Positions 22,828 through 31,762 of a stretch of DNA of 64,000 nt are shown piece by piece; position 1 is the first letter of the stretch, and each line of letters starts with the position of its first letter. The stretch is from Pseudoleptotrichia goodfellowii. GTDB taxonomy: Bacteria > Fusobacteriota > Fusobacteriia > Fusobacteriales > Leptotrichiaceae. The notes beneath the pieces were generated by a model. It made no database searches. It was not told the DNA's origin and saw only the letters and a list, made by a program, of their open reading frames with translations. The translations under genes were made by a program, and so were the position numbers. The stretch is from NCBI RefSeq assembly GCF_007990505.1, contig NZ_AP019822.1, positions 1,302,001-1,366,000 of the forward strand, written 5' to 3'.

Positions 22828-24054
22828 ATGACTAGTAAACACTTTATACAAAATAAACTGAAAACTATCTTCAGTAATAAAAACATTGTACTAAATTCTT
22901 TAAACTTTTGCAAGAAAAATTATCTTAACCCTAAACACCTTCAATATATTAAATTTTCTATCTCTAAATTTCTTGCTTGTAGAGATTTATCCAAAGGCTT
23001 TGTTTCTTTCAAATGCCCTAACTGTCCTATTACTCACAAATTCCCTCTTTCCTGTAAATCCAGACTCTGTCCTTCTTGCGGTTACAAATATTCGCAACTT
23101 TGGACTGATAATATTCATAAACATATTCTAAACATTCCTCACAGACATGTTCTTTTTACTATTCCTAAAGCATGCAGAATGTTTTTCTTCTATGATAGAA
23201 ATCTACTTTCTAAGCTTTCTGTCGCTGTTAATGATATCTTTAAATTTCACTTCCATAATATTTCTAAAAAGAATAAAAGAATTAATAAAATTTCCAAATC
23301 TTCTAAATATTACTTCACTGATTCTGATATTCTTCATTATGGTCTTATTTCTGTTATTCATACTTTCGGGCGTGATTTAAAATGGAATCCTCATATTCAC
23401 GCTATCGTTTCTCTCGGAGGATTTAATAAAAATTTTGATTTTAAAAAACTTGAATACTTTAATGTCAATACTATTGCAGGTCAATGGAAATATCACGTCC
23501 TTGATATTATTTCTAAAGGTAATTATCCTAATCAAAAAATCAAAAGATTAGCTAAAATTACTGTCAATAAGCTATATAGTCAAAATGCAAGATTCTTTTT
23601 TAATGTCAGAAGCGGTGATGTCAATAACACCAAAGGTATTATCAAATACTTAGGTCGATATCTTGCACGTTCTCCTATTGCTGAGTATAAAATTACTGAT
23701 ATTACTGACAATGAAGTTACTTTCTTTTACAATGATTTAGCTAATGATAAACAAAAAACATTTATTACTATGCCTATTCAAAAATTTATTTCCCAAATTT
23801 TAATCCATGTACCTCCTAAAAATTTTAAAATGGTTAATAGATATGGACTATATGCAAGACATATTTCCAATAAGCTAAAAAGAGCTGTTATTCCTTTTAA
23901 GAAGAATATTGTCCCTAATAAATTTTCTTTTTATCAAAGACAAACATTTAAAACTTTCGGTATAAATCCTTTCTATTGTCCTATATGTAACATTAGAATG
24001 ATTGTATGGGAATTTTATCATTATTTATATCCCAAACCTAAAAGATATTATTAA
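22828..24054 (+). CDS. IS91-family transposase (HUH, Y2)
   Basis: This rolling-circle transposase (408 aa) nicks and joins single-stranded DNA. Near residue 60 is a zinc-binding cluster with CPNC, then a CKSRLCPSCG block. The HUH metal site is HIH in KWNPHIHAIVSLGG. The paired catalytic tyrosines are in YLGRYLARSPIA (YxxxY). The C terminus has a CPIC pair. I chose the ATG at 22828 rather than one 105 bases upstream because the upstream part lies across the element end and promoter. There is no clear ribosome site. Confidence 0.9.
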   Translation: MTSKHFIQNKLKTIFSNKNIVLNSLNFCKKNYLNPKHLQYIKFSISKFLACRDLSKGFVSFKCPNCPITHKFPLSCKSRLCPSCGYKYSQLWTDNIHKHILNIPHRHVLFTIPKACRMFFFYDRNLLSKLSVAVNDIFKFHFHNISKKNKRINKISKSSKYYFTDSDILHYGLISVIHTFGRDLKWNPHIHAIVSLGGFNKNFDFKKLEYFNVNTIAGQWKYHVLDIISKGNYPNQKIKRLAKITVNKLYSQNARFFFNVRSGDVNNTKGIIKYLGRYLARSPIAEYKITDITDNEVTFFYNDLANDKQKTFITMPIQKFISQILIHVPPKNFKMVNRYGLYARHISNKLKRAVIPFKKNIVPNKFSFYQRQTFKTFGINPFYCPICNIRMIVWEFYHYLYPKPKRYY

Positions 24055-24223
24055 ATCTTTTTAATCCAACTATGTTGGATATTTTGTCATACATTTTTTT
24101 TGATAAAAAGATAATAAAGAGGCTTACGCCTCTTATATAATTTGCAAAACATATCATTGAATTTGATTTCTAATCATTTATTTAATCATTAAATTTAAAT
24201 TTACTTTCCTTAGGAATAAAAAA

Positions 24224-24271
24224 GAAACTGTCTTTAAAATACAGAACAAATCCGCTATTAAAAACAGTTTC
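24224..24271 (-). terminator. HU gene terminator
   Basis: An 8-bp stem GAAACTGT / ACAGTTTC lies 17 bases after the HU stop. On the minus strand it is followed by CTTTTTT that runs into the insertion sequence end. Confidence 0.75.
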
Positions 24272-24287
24272 CTATGTTTTGATTCGA

Positions 24288-24569
24288 TTATTTCCCTTTT
24301 GCTACTTTGTCAGCCAATTTTTTACCGACTTTAAATTTAACTACTTTTTTAGCAGCTATTTTTATTTCTTTTCCTGTTTGAGGGTTTCTTCCTTTTCTTG
24401 CAGCTCTTTTTTGTACTCCGAATGTTCCCCATCCAACGAATTGAACAGTTTCTCCTTTAGCTAATGATTTTTCAACAGTTCCTAAAAATTCATTTACCAA
24501 TTCCTCAGATCTTTTTTTAGTTTCTCCTGTAGCTTTAGCATAAGCTTCAACAAATTCTTTTTTTGACAT
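24288..24569 (-). CDS. hup: HU-family DNA-binding protein
   Basis: This is a histone-like nucleoid protein (93 aa), active as a dimer that bends DNA. It shows the HU pattern: an N-terminal helix pair (KKEFVEAYAKATGETKKRSEELV), GWGTFGVQKRAARKGRNPQTGKEI including the DNA-intercalating arm RNPQTG, and a lysine-rich C terminus. A good promoter lies upstream and a terminator downstream, so it is monocistronic. Confidence 0.96.
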   Translation of the reverse strand: MSKKEFVEAYAKATGETKKRSEELVNEFLGTVEKSLAKGETVQFVGWGTFGVQKRAARKGRNPQTGKEIKIAAKKVVKFKVGKKLADKVAKGK

Positions 24570-24633
24570 TTTTGCCTCCTAAAAATTTTAAGTTGTTATT
24601 TACACATTTTGCAAATAATCAATCTACACTTGT

Positions 24634-24661
24634 ATTTTAACCTTTTTTTGAAATTTGTCAA
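24634..24661 (-). promoter_or_regulatory. HU gene promoter
   Basis: TTGACA (24656-24661) and TAAAAT (24634-24639) are spaced by 16 bases, 65 bases before the HU start. The rest of the gap to 24790 is AT-rich with no further feature seen. Confidence 0.75.
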
Positions 24662-24790
24662 GTAAAATTATTGTTTTTTACTATTTTTAATTGAAAATTA
24701 AATTTTTACTTATTAAAAAATAACAATAAACTTTAATTTTATAAAATTTTTTTAAGTTAATAATAAAATTTTTTGCCTTTTGATTTACAA

Positions 24791-27478
24791 CTATTTTTGA
24801 ATTATATTTCTTTTTCTTGAAATTATTTTTATAATTTCATTTACTGCAAAAGGAATTAATGCAAATAAGATCACTATATCCCAATCTACCAATTTTATTT
24901 GTGTAACTTTAAATATATTCGATATTGAAGGGATAGAAGTCAATCCTACCTGTAATACTATTCCTGTAATAATAGAAAGAATTAAAAATTTATTTTTAAA
25001 GAATCCTACTTCAAATATAGTTTTTTTACTGTTTCTCATTGTCAATGAATAAAACAATTGAGATACTGTCAATACTATAAATGCCATTGTTCTACCGTAT
25101 GTAAGAGCCGTTTCAGCTTCAGGGGTATTATTATTGAACAACTCCGATATTCCGAATCCGTGTTCATTTATCCCTATATAAAATGCAAAAAGTGTCAAAC
25201 TTCCTATAAGTATTCCTGCGATAACGGCTCTCATTCCTGCACCTTCGGCAAAAAAACTTTCTTTAGGATTTCTCGGTTTTCTTGTCATTACTTCTTTATC
25301 TCCGGGATCCACTCCAAGTGAAATAGCAGGCAAAGTATCAGTTACAAGGTTTATCCATAACAACTGTATCGGCAGTAAAGGTAACGGCCAGTTAAATAAT
25401 GTAGCTGCAAATACACACATAACTTCTCCCAGATTACATGAAAGCAGGAACATTATAGTTTTTTTAATATTATTGTATATATTTCTTCCTTCTTCTATAG
25501 CAGTGACTATTGTTGTAAAATTATCGTCAGTCAAAATCATATCACTTGCACCTTTGGATACATCGGTACCCGTTATTCCCATTGCTACACCTATGTCGGC
25601 GAATTTTAATGAAGGTGCGTCATTTACTCCGTCTCCTGTCATTGAAACAATATTTCCGTGATCTTTGAACGCTTTTACTATTTTAACTTTATGTTCCGGA
25701 GAAACTCTTGCAAATACTCTGTATTTATTTATATCTTCAGCAAACTTGTCCTCAGGAATTTCATCTATTTCCGCTCCGGTTAAACTTTGGCTTATATCTG
25801 TTGCTATTCCCAACTCTTTTGCAATGGCAACTGCTGTATTTTTATGATCTCCTGTAATCATAACAGGGGTTATTCCCGCTTTTTTGGCTTCAACAATAGA
25901 AGCTTTTACTTCTGTTCTAGGAGGGTCTATCATTCCTACGATTCCCACCACAACAAGATCTTTTTCCATTTCTTGGGCTGAAATAATACTGTCTGTATCT
26001 TTAAATGCCACACCTAAAACTCTTAATGCTGTATCAGACATTTCTTCCGCCGCTTTCAATATTTTATTTTTCATTTCTTCAGTTAAAGGAATAATCTCAC
26101 CGTTTACAAATATTCTGTCCGATTTTGTAAGAATATTGTCAATAGCTCCCTTTGTGTGAACTCTGTACCCGTTTTCTTCTTCATTTAACGTAGACATCAG
26201 TTTTCTGTCCGAATCGAAAGGATTTTCTCCTACTCTTTTATACTCTGTATTAAGTGTATTTTTCTCAAGATTGAATCTATCTCCCAATACTACCAGTGCC
26301 ACTTCTGTAGGATCTCCTACATCCTGTCCCACGTCAATTGATGCATCGGAACAAAGTACAAAAGATCTGATTAATTCTTTTTCATCTTTATTCGCTTCAA
26401 AATCTCTTCCTTCGGAAGGCACATCCCTATGATTATCAAGAGTGTATATTTTCACTACTGTCATCTTGTTTTGTGTTAATGTTCCCGTTTTGTCGGAACA
26501 GATTATGTTTACTGCCCCCAAAGTTTCCACAGCAGGAAGTTTTCTCACGATAGCGTGTTTTTTGGACATTCTCGTTACACCCATTGAAAGAACTATGGCA
26601 ACAATAGCCACAAGACCTTCAGGTATCGCTGCAACTGCAAGACTTATAGAAGTCATAAGCATATCAATCCAGTTTCTTCCTTGAAAAAGTCCTATTACAA
26701 ATATAAAAAGACATATTCCTATCGCCATGTATCCCAACGTTTTTCCCAACTCATCGAGCTTTATCTGTAAAGGTGTCAATGTATTTTCATCTTCATCAAG
26801 TATTTTTGCTATTTTACCGATTTCAGTATCCATGGCAGTAGCTACGACTACTCCTTCTCCTCTTCCGTAAGTAGCCATTGTAGACATAAATGCCATATTT
26901 TCTTTATCTCCGAGAGGAATTTTTTCATCTTCTGCAATAAAATCGGCATTTTTTTCGGTAGGAACAGATTCTCCTGTTAAAGCCGATTCTTCTATTTGCA
27001 AATTGGCACTTTCAATAAGTCTTATATCTGCCGGTATAAATCTTCCCGCATCAATTATAAGTATATCTCCGGGAACCAAATCTTCAGAATTTATTTCTAT
27101 AATTTCCCCGTTACGTCTTACTGCACTTTTGGGAGTCGTCATTTGCTGCAGAGCTTCCAATGCTTTTTCCGCTTTAGATTCCTGGACTACTCCTACTACC
27201 GCATTTATCAATACTACTGCTAAAATAATTATCGCATCGGTTACCCCTTCCAAACCGTGAGCAACTATATTAATCACAGCTGCCCCTATAAGTACATAAA
27301 TAAGAACATCCTGTAACTGACCTAAAAACAGTTGAAATATGCTCTTTTTAGGCTTCCCTTTTAATTTATTCTGTCCGTATTTTTCAAGTCTTTTATTAAC
27401 TTCATCATTTGTCAGTCCTGTTTTCGGATTAACATTCAGTTCTCTTAATACTTCTTCCTGTGATTTCGTAAACCACAT
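24791..27478 (-). CDS. P2-type calcium-translocating ATPase
   Basis: This P-type ATPase (895 aa) most likely exports Ca2+ from the cytoplasm. It has an N-terminal cation ATPase domain (LNVNPKTGLTNDEVNKRLEKYG), an actuator with ALTGESVPTEK, the ion-site helix AAIPEGL near residue 287, the phosphorylation site DKTGT (Asp329), TGDGVNDAPSLK in the hinge, and a C-terminal four-helix membrane domain with QLLWINLVTDTLPAISLG. The last two motifs and the PEGL helix are those of SERCA/PMCA-like (P2A/P2B) pumps. It is a single gene with its own promoter. Confidence 0.95.
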   Translation of the reverse strand: MWFTKSQEEVLRELNVNPKTGLTNDEVNKRLEKYGQNKLKGKPKKSIFQLFLGQLQDVLIYVLIGAAVINIVAHGLEGVTDAIIILAVVLINAVVGVVQESKAEKALEALQQMTTPKSAVRRNGEIIEINSEDLVPGDILIIDAGRFIPADIRLIESANLQIEESALTGESVPTEKNADFIAEDEKIPLGDKENMAFMSTMATYGRGEGVVVATAMDTEIGKIAKILDEDENTLTPLQIKLDELGKTLGYMAIGICLFIFVIGLFQGRNWIDMLMTSISLAVAAIPEGLVAIVAIVLSMGVTRMSKKHAIVRKLPAVETLGAVNIICSDKTGTLTQNKMTVVKIYTLDNHRDVPSEGRDFEANKDEKELIRSFVLCSDASIDVGQDVGDPTEVALVVLGDRFNLEKNTLNTEYKRVGENPFDSDRKLMSTLNEEENGYRVHTKGAIDNILTKSDRIFVNGEIIPLTEEMKNKILKAAEEMSDTALRVLGVAFKDTDSIISAQEMEKDLVVVGIVGMIDPPRTEVKASIVEAKKAGITPVMITGDHKNTAVAIAKELGIATDISQSLTGAEIDEIPEDKFAEDINKYRVFARVSPEHKVKIVKAFKDHGNIVSMTGDGVNDAPSLKFADIGVAMGITGTDVSKGASDMILTDDNFTTIVTAIEEGRNIYNNIKKTIMFLLSCNLGEVMCVFAATLFNWPLPLLPIQLLWINLVTDTLPAISLGVDPGDKEVMTRKPRNPKESFFAEGAGMRAVIAGILIGSLTLFAFYIGINEHGFGISELFNNNTPEAETALTYGRTMAFIVLTVSQLFYSLTMRNSKKTIFEVGFFKNKFLILSIITGIVLQVGLTSIPSISNIFKVTQIKLVDWDIVILFALIPFAVNEIIKIISRKRNIIQK

Positions 27479-27513
27479 ATTTCGTCCACCTCTTTCTTAA
27501 TCATTGTCTTATT

Positions 27514-27542
27514 ATTATATCCGATTTATAATCTTTTAGCAA
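27514..27542 (-). promoter_or_regulatory. Promoter of the calcium ATPase gene
   Basis: TTGCTA (27537-27542) and TATAAT (27514-27519) are spaced by 17 bases, 36 bases before the start codon, followed by GAGGTGG as ribosome site. Confidence 0.75.
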
Positions 27543-27584
27543 CTATAAAATATTCAATTTTTGAAAAAAACCGATTCTACAAAA

Positions 27585-27629
27585 AAATTGATACAAAAAT
27601 CTTCATAAACAAATTTTTCATATCAATTT
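27585..27629 (-). terminator. Terminator of the small secreted protein gene
   Basis: AAATTGATA / TATCAATTT arms with a 27-base loop end in a T run on the minus strand, 16 bases after the stop. Confidence 0.6.
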
Positions 27630-27644
27630 CTTTAAAATTTAAAA

Positions 27645-28088
27645 TTATTTTCCGTATGTAGAAAACATCTTTTTAAAAGTATCTCTGAATGTTTTCGAGT
27701 TTGCCAACTTATAGTCTGCTTCTGTAAGCTTTTTACAATTTTTTACATAATACGACTCATAAAGATAGTTTTTTCCTTTTTTAGGATTTTTTTCTCCCAT
27801 TTCATCTAATGCTTCATTTATATCATTCAACATAGCTTTTACATCATTATCCGGGTTTGACAGTTTATCTCCTTTTCCGTCTTTATTATAAGACATCTGC
27901 ATAATCGTAGTACCTATTACCGTACAAATATTTCCCGTTTTGTAATAATCATCTCCGAAAAATTCCTCCCAATCTTCAGAACTCTCACCAACTAAAATAC
28001 CGTCATCATTTATTTTCATTTCTCCGAAACTCACTACTGAAATTATTACAAAAAACAATGTTAATAATACTTTCATCTTCTTAAGCAT
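27645..28088 (-). CDS. Small exported protein of unknown function
   Basis: This is a secreted protein of about 147 residues. The leader MLKKMKVLLTLFFVIISVVSFGE is a normal signal peptide (probable cut after FG). The mature part has a DWEEFFGDDYYKTGNICTVIGT segment, a single cysteine pair (Cys in NICTV and in KNCKKL), and a lysine-rich helical end. A GTG at 28100 is also open, but an AGGAG site overlaps it too closely, so I prefer the ATG at 28088. I do not recognise the family. It lies between the calcium ATPase and the nucleoside genes, with gaps on both sides. Confidence 0.7.
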   Translation of the reverse strand: MLKKMKVLLTLFFVIISVVSFGEMKINDDGILVGESSEDWEEFFGDDYYKTGNICTVIGTTIMQMSYNKDGKGDKLSNPDNDVKAMLNDINEALDEMGEKNPKKGKNYLYESYYVKNCKKLTEADYKLANSKTFRDTFKKMFSTYGK

Positions 28089-28170
28089 AAAAAAACTCAC
28101 TCCTTTATTATTTTAGAATGAGTTATTATATCATATGAAAATAATATTTTCTATACTATTTTTTAAAAGT

Positions 28171-28881
28171 TTATTGTTCGAGTATACTTTCTAATGCCAA
28201 TTCTACCATTTCGTTGAAGTCTGATTGTCTTTCTTTTGAAGAAGTAGCTTCTCCTGTAACAAGAGAATCACATATTGTCAGTAAAGTTAAAGCATTCACT
28301 CCAAATTTGGCAGCAGTAGTATATAATTGTGCCGTTTCCATTTCCACACACAGTACTCCGAATTTTGCCCATTTTTTCCAGTGTTCAGGTTCATCGTCAT
28401 AAAAAGTATCAGTAGAAAGTATATTTCCCGCCCTTATATTGATTTTTTTTAATTTTGCTGTTTTATATGTTCTGAATAATAAATCAGGGCTTGCTGTAGG
28501 TGCGTAATCTGCACCGTTAAATCTTAGCTTGTTTATATTCGACTCTGTTGACGAAGAAATTGCCATAACTATATCTCTTACTTTTAAATCTTTTTGGAAT
28601 GAACCTGCAGTTCCTACTCTTATCAAATTCTTAACTCTGTATTCAGTTATAAGTTCATGAGAATAAATTCCTGTTGAAGGAGTTCCCATACCTGTCCCTT
28701 GTACTGATACTTTTTTTCCTTTATATGTTCCTGTAAAGCCTGACATTCCTCTGACACCATTATACTGCATTACATTTTCAAAAAAAGTTTCCGCTATGTG
28801 TTTTGCTCTCAAAGGATCTCCCGGTAATAATATTGTTTCTGCTATTTCTCCTCTTTTCGCTTCTATATGGGGTGTTCCCAT
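28171..28881 (-). CDS. deoD: Purine-nucleoside phosphorylase DeoD (copy 1)
   Basis: This enzyme splits purine (deoxy)nucleosides with phosphate to base and (deoxy)ribose-1-phosphate; it is the hexameric DeoD type (236 aa). It has [26 protein letters not shown] at the N terminus, RVGTAGSFQ near residue 87, VEMETAQLY near 178 and the purine-binding CDSLVTGE near 203. The copy at 29348 is highly similar over its full length. It ends the transcription unit after cdd, 21 bases downstream of it. Confidence 0.95.
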   Translation of the reverse strand: MGTPHIEAKRGEIAETILLPGDPLRAKHIAETFFENVMQYNGVRGMSGFTGTYKGKKVSVQGTGMGTPSTGIYSHELITEYRVKNLIRVGTAGSFQKDLKVRDIVMAISSSTESNINKLRFNGADYAPTASPDLLFRTYKTAKLKKINIRAGNILSTDTFYDDEPEHWKKWAKFGVLCVEMETAQLYTTAAKFGVNALTLLTICDSLVTGEATSSKERQSDFNEMVELALESILEQ

Positions 28882-28902
28882 TTTTCTTTCCTCCTGAACA
28901 AT

Positions 28903-29331
28903 TTACAAATCTTCCGGTCCGAACGAATAAGGCAACAACTCGTCTATAGACCAGATTTTATACTTTTTATCTCTATTTGTTAGAATAATAACTGTGTCTT
29001 TATCGGAAAATTCCGATATAAACTGTCTGCATGCACCGCAAGGACTTATCGGCTCAGGAGTTCCTCCTGTTACTATAAGCAGCTTGATTTTTTTCATACC
29101 TTCGGTTACGGCTGTGGGTATTACATTTCTTTCGGCACATATTCCCACTCCATAAGAAGCATTTTCCACATTCACGCCTTTAAATTTTTTTCCGTTCTGA
29201 TCTATCAGCAAAGCAGCTACAGGAAACTTGGAATAAGGCACATAAGCCCTATCCAATGTTTCGTTTGCTTCATCAATATAGTCGGATATTTCTTTTTCAG
29301 TCAATTTTATTTTTCCTGTCAATTCTTTCAT
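28903..29331 (-). CDS. cdd: Cytidine deaminase
   Basis: Cdd converts cytidine and deoxycytidine to (deoxy)uridine (142 aa, the small tetrameric type). The zinc site is complete: ICAERNVI gives the catalytic Cys and Glu and PCGACRQF gives the other two cysteines. YVPYSKFPVAALL near residue 31 is family typical. It sits between the two deoD copies (16 and 21 bases), so deaminated nucleosides feed the phosphorylases of the same region. Confidence 0.95.
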   Translation of the reverse strand: MKELTGKIKLTEKEISDYIDEANETLDRAYVPYSKFPVAALLIDQNGKKFKGVNVENASYGVGICAERNVIPTAVTEGMKKIKLLIVTGGTPEPISPCGACRQFISEFSDKDTVIILTNRDKKYKIWSIDELLPYSFGPEDL

Positions 29332-29347
29332 TTTTATCCCCCGTTTA

Positions 29348-30058
29348 TTACAAGTTTAAAGCACTTTCCAATGCTACTTCTATCATATCGTTAAATGTAA
29401 GTTGTCTTTCTTCTGCAGAAGTTGCCTCTCCGGTAACTAAAGAATCACTTATTGTAAGTAATGTCAAAGCATTTACTCCAAATTTTGCTGCAGTTGTATA
29501 TAGTTGAGCAGTTTCCATTTCTACGCACAACACTCCGAATTTTGCCCATTTTTTCCATGCTTCAGGCTCGTCTCCGTAAAAAGTATCACTCGTAAGAACA
29601 TTTCCCGCTTTCATGCTGAGTCCTTTAGCTTTTCCCACTTCATATGCTTTAAATAACAAATCTGCACTTGCAGTAGGAGCATAATCTGCACCGTTAAATC
29701 TCAACTTGTTTATAGCTGAATCTGTTGATGCCGCCATTGCTATAACTACATCTCTTATTTTTACACTTTCCTGAAAAGAACCTGCAGTTCCTACTCTTAT
29801 TAAATTTTTACATCCGTATTCATTTATCAATTCATGAGAATAAATCCCTATCGAAGGCACTCCCATTCCTGTTCCCTGAACGGAAACTTTTTTTCCTTTA
29901 TAAGTTCCTGTAAATCCTAACATTCCTCTGACATTGTTATATTGTACTATATCCTGTAAAAATGTTTCCGCAATGTATTTCGCTCTTAACGGATCTCCCG
30001 GTAATAATATTGTTTCTGCTATGTCTCCTTTTTTTGCTCCTATGTGTGGTGTTGCCAT
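29348..30058 (-). CDS. deoD: Purine-nucleoside phosphorylase DeoD (copy 2)
   Basis: This is a second full-length DeoD (236 aa) with the same motifs as copy 1 ([28 protein letters not shown]), but SDSLVTGE in place of CDSLVTGE at the purine site and different surface residues. It lies 11 bases after the TfoX-like gene. The two copies flank cdd. They may differ in base preference or may be a recent duplication; sequence alone does not decide. Confidence 0.95.
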   Translation of the reverse strand: MATPHIGAKKGDIAETILLPGDPLRAKYIAETFLQDIVQYNNVRGMLGFTGTYKGKKVSVQGTGMGVPSIGIYSHELINEYGCKNLIRVGTAGSFQESVKIRDVVIAMAASTDSAINKLRFNGADYAPTASADLLFKAYEVGKAKGLSMKAGNVLTSDTFYGDEPEAWKKWAKFGVLCVEMETAQLYTTAAKFGVNALTLLTISDSLVTGEATSAEERQLTFNDMIEVALESALNL

Positions 30059-30069
30059 GTTTTTACCTC

Positions 30070-30423
30070 CTAAAATTTTTTATTATTTATTTTATTTTTT
30101 ACTGCTTTTTTCTTTTTTACTTTCGGTGCAGGAAGTTCCTCATACATTTTTTCAAATAACTCCCTGTATTGCTCTTTATTTTCAGGATCTTCAATCAAAA
30201 TCATCTTTGATCCTCTCTCATAAGGCAATTCAAGTTTTGCATCAGATAAAAGATTTTTTGAAGCATTTGTTACTTTTATCAAAAATCTGTCATCGTATAT
30301 TCCTCCGATAACCTTTTTACGATAATAAATAACATATTCTCCCATCATATATCTGTAAGTTATTTCTTCCAAATCAGATAATTGCTCCAAAATAAATTCG
30401 AGATATTCTTTACTTGAAGGCAT
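30070..30423 (-). CDS. TfoX N-terminal domain protein
   Basis: This is a short protein (117 aa) of the TfoX_N family, known from the N-terminal half of the competence regulator TfoX but here alone. It has the usual start region ([47 protein letters not shown]), a central strand region, and a basic lysine-rich tail. There is no TfoX C-terminal domain. Stand-alone TfoX_N proteins have no firm function. It is embedded in the nucleoside operon, 11 bases before deoD copy 2. Confidence 0.85.
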   Translation of the reverse strand: MPSSKEYLEFILEQLSDLEEITYRYMMGEYVIYYRKKVIGGIYDDRFLIKVTNASKNLLSDAKLELPYERGSKMILIEDPENKEQYRELFEKMYEELPAPKVKKKKAVKNKINNKKF

Positions 30424-30480
30424 ATTTTTCTCCTTTTTTAATAATCAATCCCATTTTTACAGAATCTTTAATTTCCCGAT

Positions 30481-30582
30481 TCATTGATTCCAGTATCTTT
30501 TAATTACCATATCTTCTTTTGGGCTTCTTACTTTACAAACTATGTTATTTTCCAATTTATATTCATAAACATTTAAAATCAA
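30481..30582 (-). CDS. Possible small protein (TTG start)
   Basis: This 33-codon frame starts at TTG 7 bases after a strong AGGAGG, 14 bases downstream of the flavin-type gene stop. Its product would be MILNVYEYKLENNIVCKV..., ending in KRYWNQ. The good ribosome site and tight packing support translation. The short length and the lack of any recognised family argue for caution. It is otherwise a gap of 173 bases within the operon. Confidence 0.35.
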   Translation of the reverse strand: MILNVYEYKLENNIVCKVRSPKEDMVIKRYWNQ

Positions 30583-30596
30583 GACAAAACCTCCTA

Positions 30597-31106
30597 TTAT
30601 TCATGCTCCTTACAGGAAAGTTCTTCAACTTCAAGTTTAAAAACACATACAGAGTTTATCATCCTTTCATCAAATTTCCATTCGGATTTTTCAGTATTAT
30701 GCTTCATAAGTTCCAAAAGTCCTTTTAATTTCTCTTCGTAATCTTCTATAAAAGTTACTCTGCCGTTTCCTATAACACTCTGAAATGCCGAAGTATAAGT
30801 ACATGCAACATCTTCATTTTTAAAATATATTTTATGATTTGTGTCAAGCTCAAATCCCACGTAATTATTTACTTTCAATATATCATATTTTCTTCCTGTT
30901 TTTGCACCGTGAAAATAAAATGTATACTTCCCGTTTTCTTCTGTAAATCCGAAATTCAGAGGAACTATATAGACTTTTCCGTTATCATTTAATCCCAGTC
31001 TGCAACAGTCACATTCAGAAATAATTTCTTTTATTTTTTCATTATCTGTTATTTCTCTGTCTTTTCTTCTCAATTTTCCCTCCTTAGATTGAACCCAATT
31101 AATCAA
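30597..31106 (-). CDS. Pyridoxamine 5'-phosphate oxidase-family flavoprotein (Nim-like)
   Basis: This is a 169-residue split-barrel protein of the FMN-binding PNPOx-like family, near nitroimidazole-resistance (NimA-like) proteins. It shows RRKDREITDNEKIKEIISECDCCRLGLNDNGKVYIVPLNFGF at the N terminus and FYFHGAKTGRKYDIL near residue 80, both typical of that group. A Cys-Asp-Cys-Cys motif is unusual. Its start overlaps the NUDIX gene end by 8 bases, so the two are translationally coupled. The substrate is not known. Confidence 0.85.
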   Translation of the reverse strand: MINWVQSKEGKLRRKDREITDNEKIKEIISECDCCRLGLNDNGKVYIVPLNFGFTEENGKYTFYFHGAKTGRKYDILKVNNYVGFELDTNHKIYFKNEDVACTYTSAFQSVIGNGRVTFIEDYEEKLKGLLELMKHNTEKSEWKFDERMINSVCVFKLEVEELSCKEHE

Positions 31107-31740
31107 ATACTGCTTCCCACGTGTCGGATTTATATGCTTTAAAACACATTTTTATTTGCTTTTCAGTATTTCTGATTTCTGACAATTCAGGTAACTCATC
31201 TAAACTGAAATATTTTCTTTCGGAAGTTTCTATATTTTTTACAAATTCTCCTTCATTTTCTTCATCTAAAGAGCAGAGAACAAAAATTTTACTTATTCCG
31301 TAAGGCACCTGACCCAGTCCGCATCCGAAATTATTTTTAAAGCCGTCCTGAACAGCAATGATTTTTTTGGCAGTTACTTTCACTCCTGCTTCTTCTTTTA
31401 CTTCCTTTTCAGTATTTTCTTTTATGGATAAGTATACGTCAACCCAGCCTCCCGGTAATGCCCATTTTTTATCTCTTTCTTTTACCATAAGTATTTTATC
31501 GTTTTTAAATACTGCGGCACGGGTATCCATTTTCGGTGTCTGATAGCCGACTTCATTGCAAAACATCATATTTACCTTCTCCAAAGAAACATCTCCTTTT
31601 TTTGCAAGAATTTCTGCCGATATTTCTCTTATTCTTGTATACCTTTCCACATCAAATACATCTTTTGCATAATTCAATCCTGCCTGTGCCAAACTTTGTA
31701 ATTCCATTGCCCATTTCAGCCATTGTTCTCTGTCTTCCAT
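31099..31740 (-). CDS. NUDIX hydrolase
   Basis: This NUDIX pyrophosphohydrolase (213 aa) has an N-terminal helical region (QWLKWAMELQSLAQAGLNYAKDVFDVERYTRIREI) found in ADP-ribose-type NUDIX enzymes with an added leading domain. The NUDIX box spans GGWVDVYLS to KEVKEEAGV near residues 97-120. Its first glutamate position is not conserved and the usual Arg before EV is Lys. It lies 22 bases after deoB. Possible substrates are ADP-ribose or nucleoside diphosphate sugars, which would fit the nucleoside setting, but this is inference. Confidence 0.88.
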   Translation of the reverse strand: MEDREQWLKWAMELQSLAQAGLNYAKDVFDVERYTRIREISAEILAKKGDVSLEKVNMMFCNEVGYQTPKMDTRAAVFKNDKILMVKERDKKWALPGGWVDVYLSIKENTEKEVKEEAGVKVTAKKIIAVQDGFKNNFGCGLGQVPYGISKIFVLCSLDEENEGEFVKNIETSERKYFSLDELPELSEIRNTEKQIKMCFKAYKSDTWEAVFD

Positions 31741-31762
31741 ATTAAGCCTTTCAAATCAGATT

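Larger units (their letters stand above)
22779..24221 (+). mobile_element. IS91-like insertion sequence, intact copy
   Basis: This is an element of about 1.44 kb encoding one HUH/Y2 transposase. The right end is set at 24221 by comparison with the partial copy at 1-458 (100% identical over all 458 shared bases). The left end is uncertain and is placed just outside the AGCCGAATTT/AAATTCGGCT palindrome at 22785-22805. No terminal inverted repeats or target duplication are seen, as expected for rolling-circle elements. The right end abuts the HU terminator. Confidence 0.85.

Noticed and set aside
1-24221. Composite transposon carrying the 22 kb between the IS copies
   Set aside because: The enclosed genes are core housekeeping genes in normal order, with no cargo-like content; two independent insertions explain it better.
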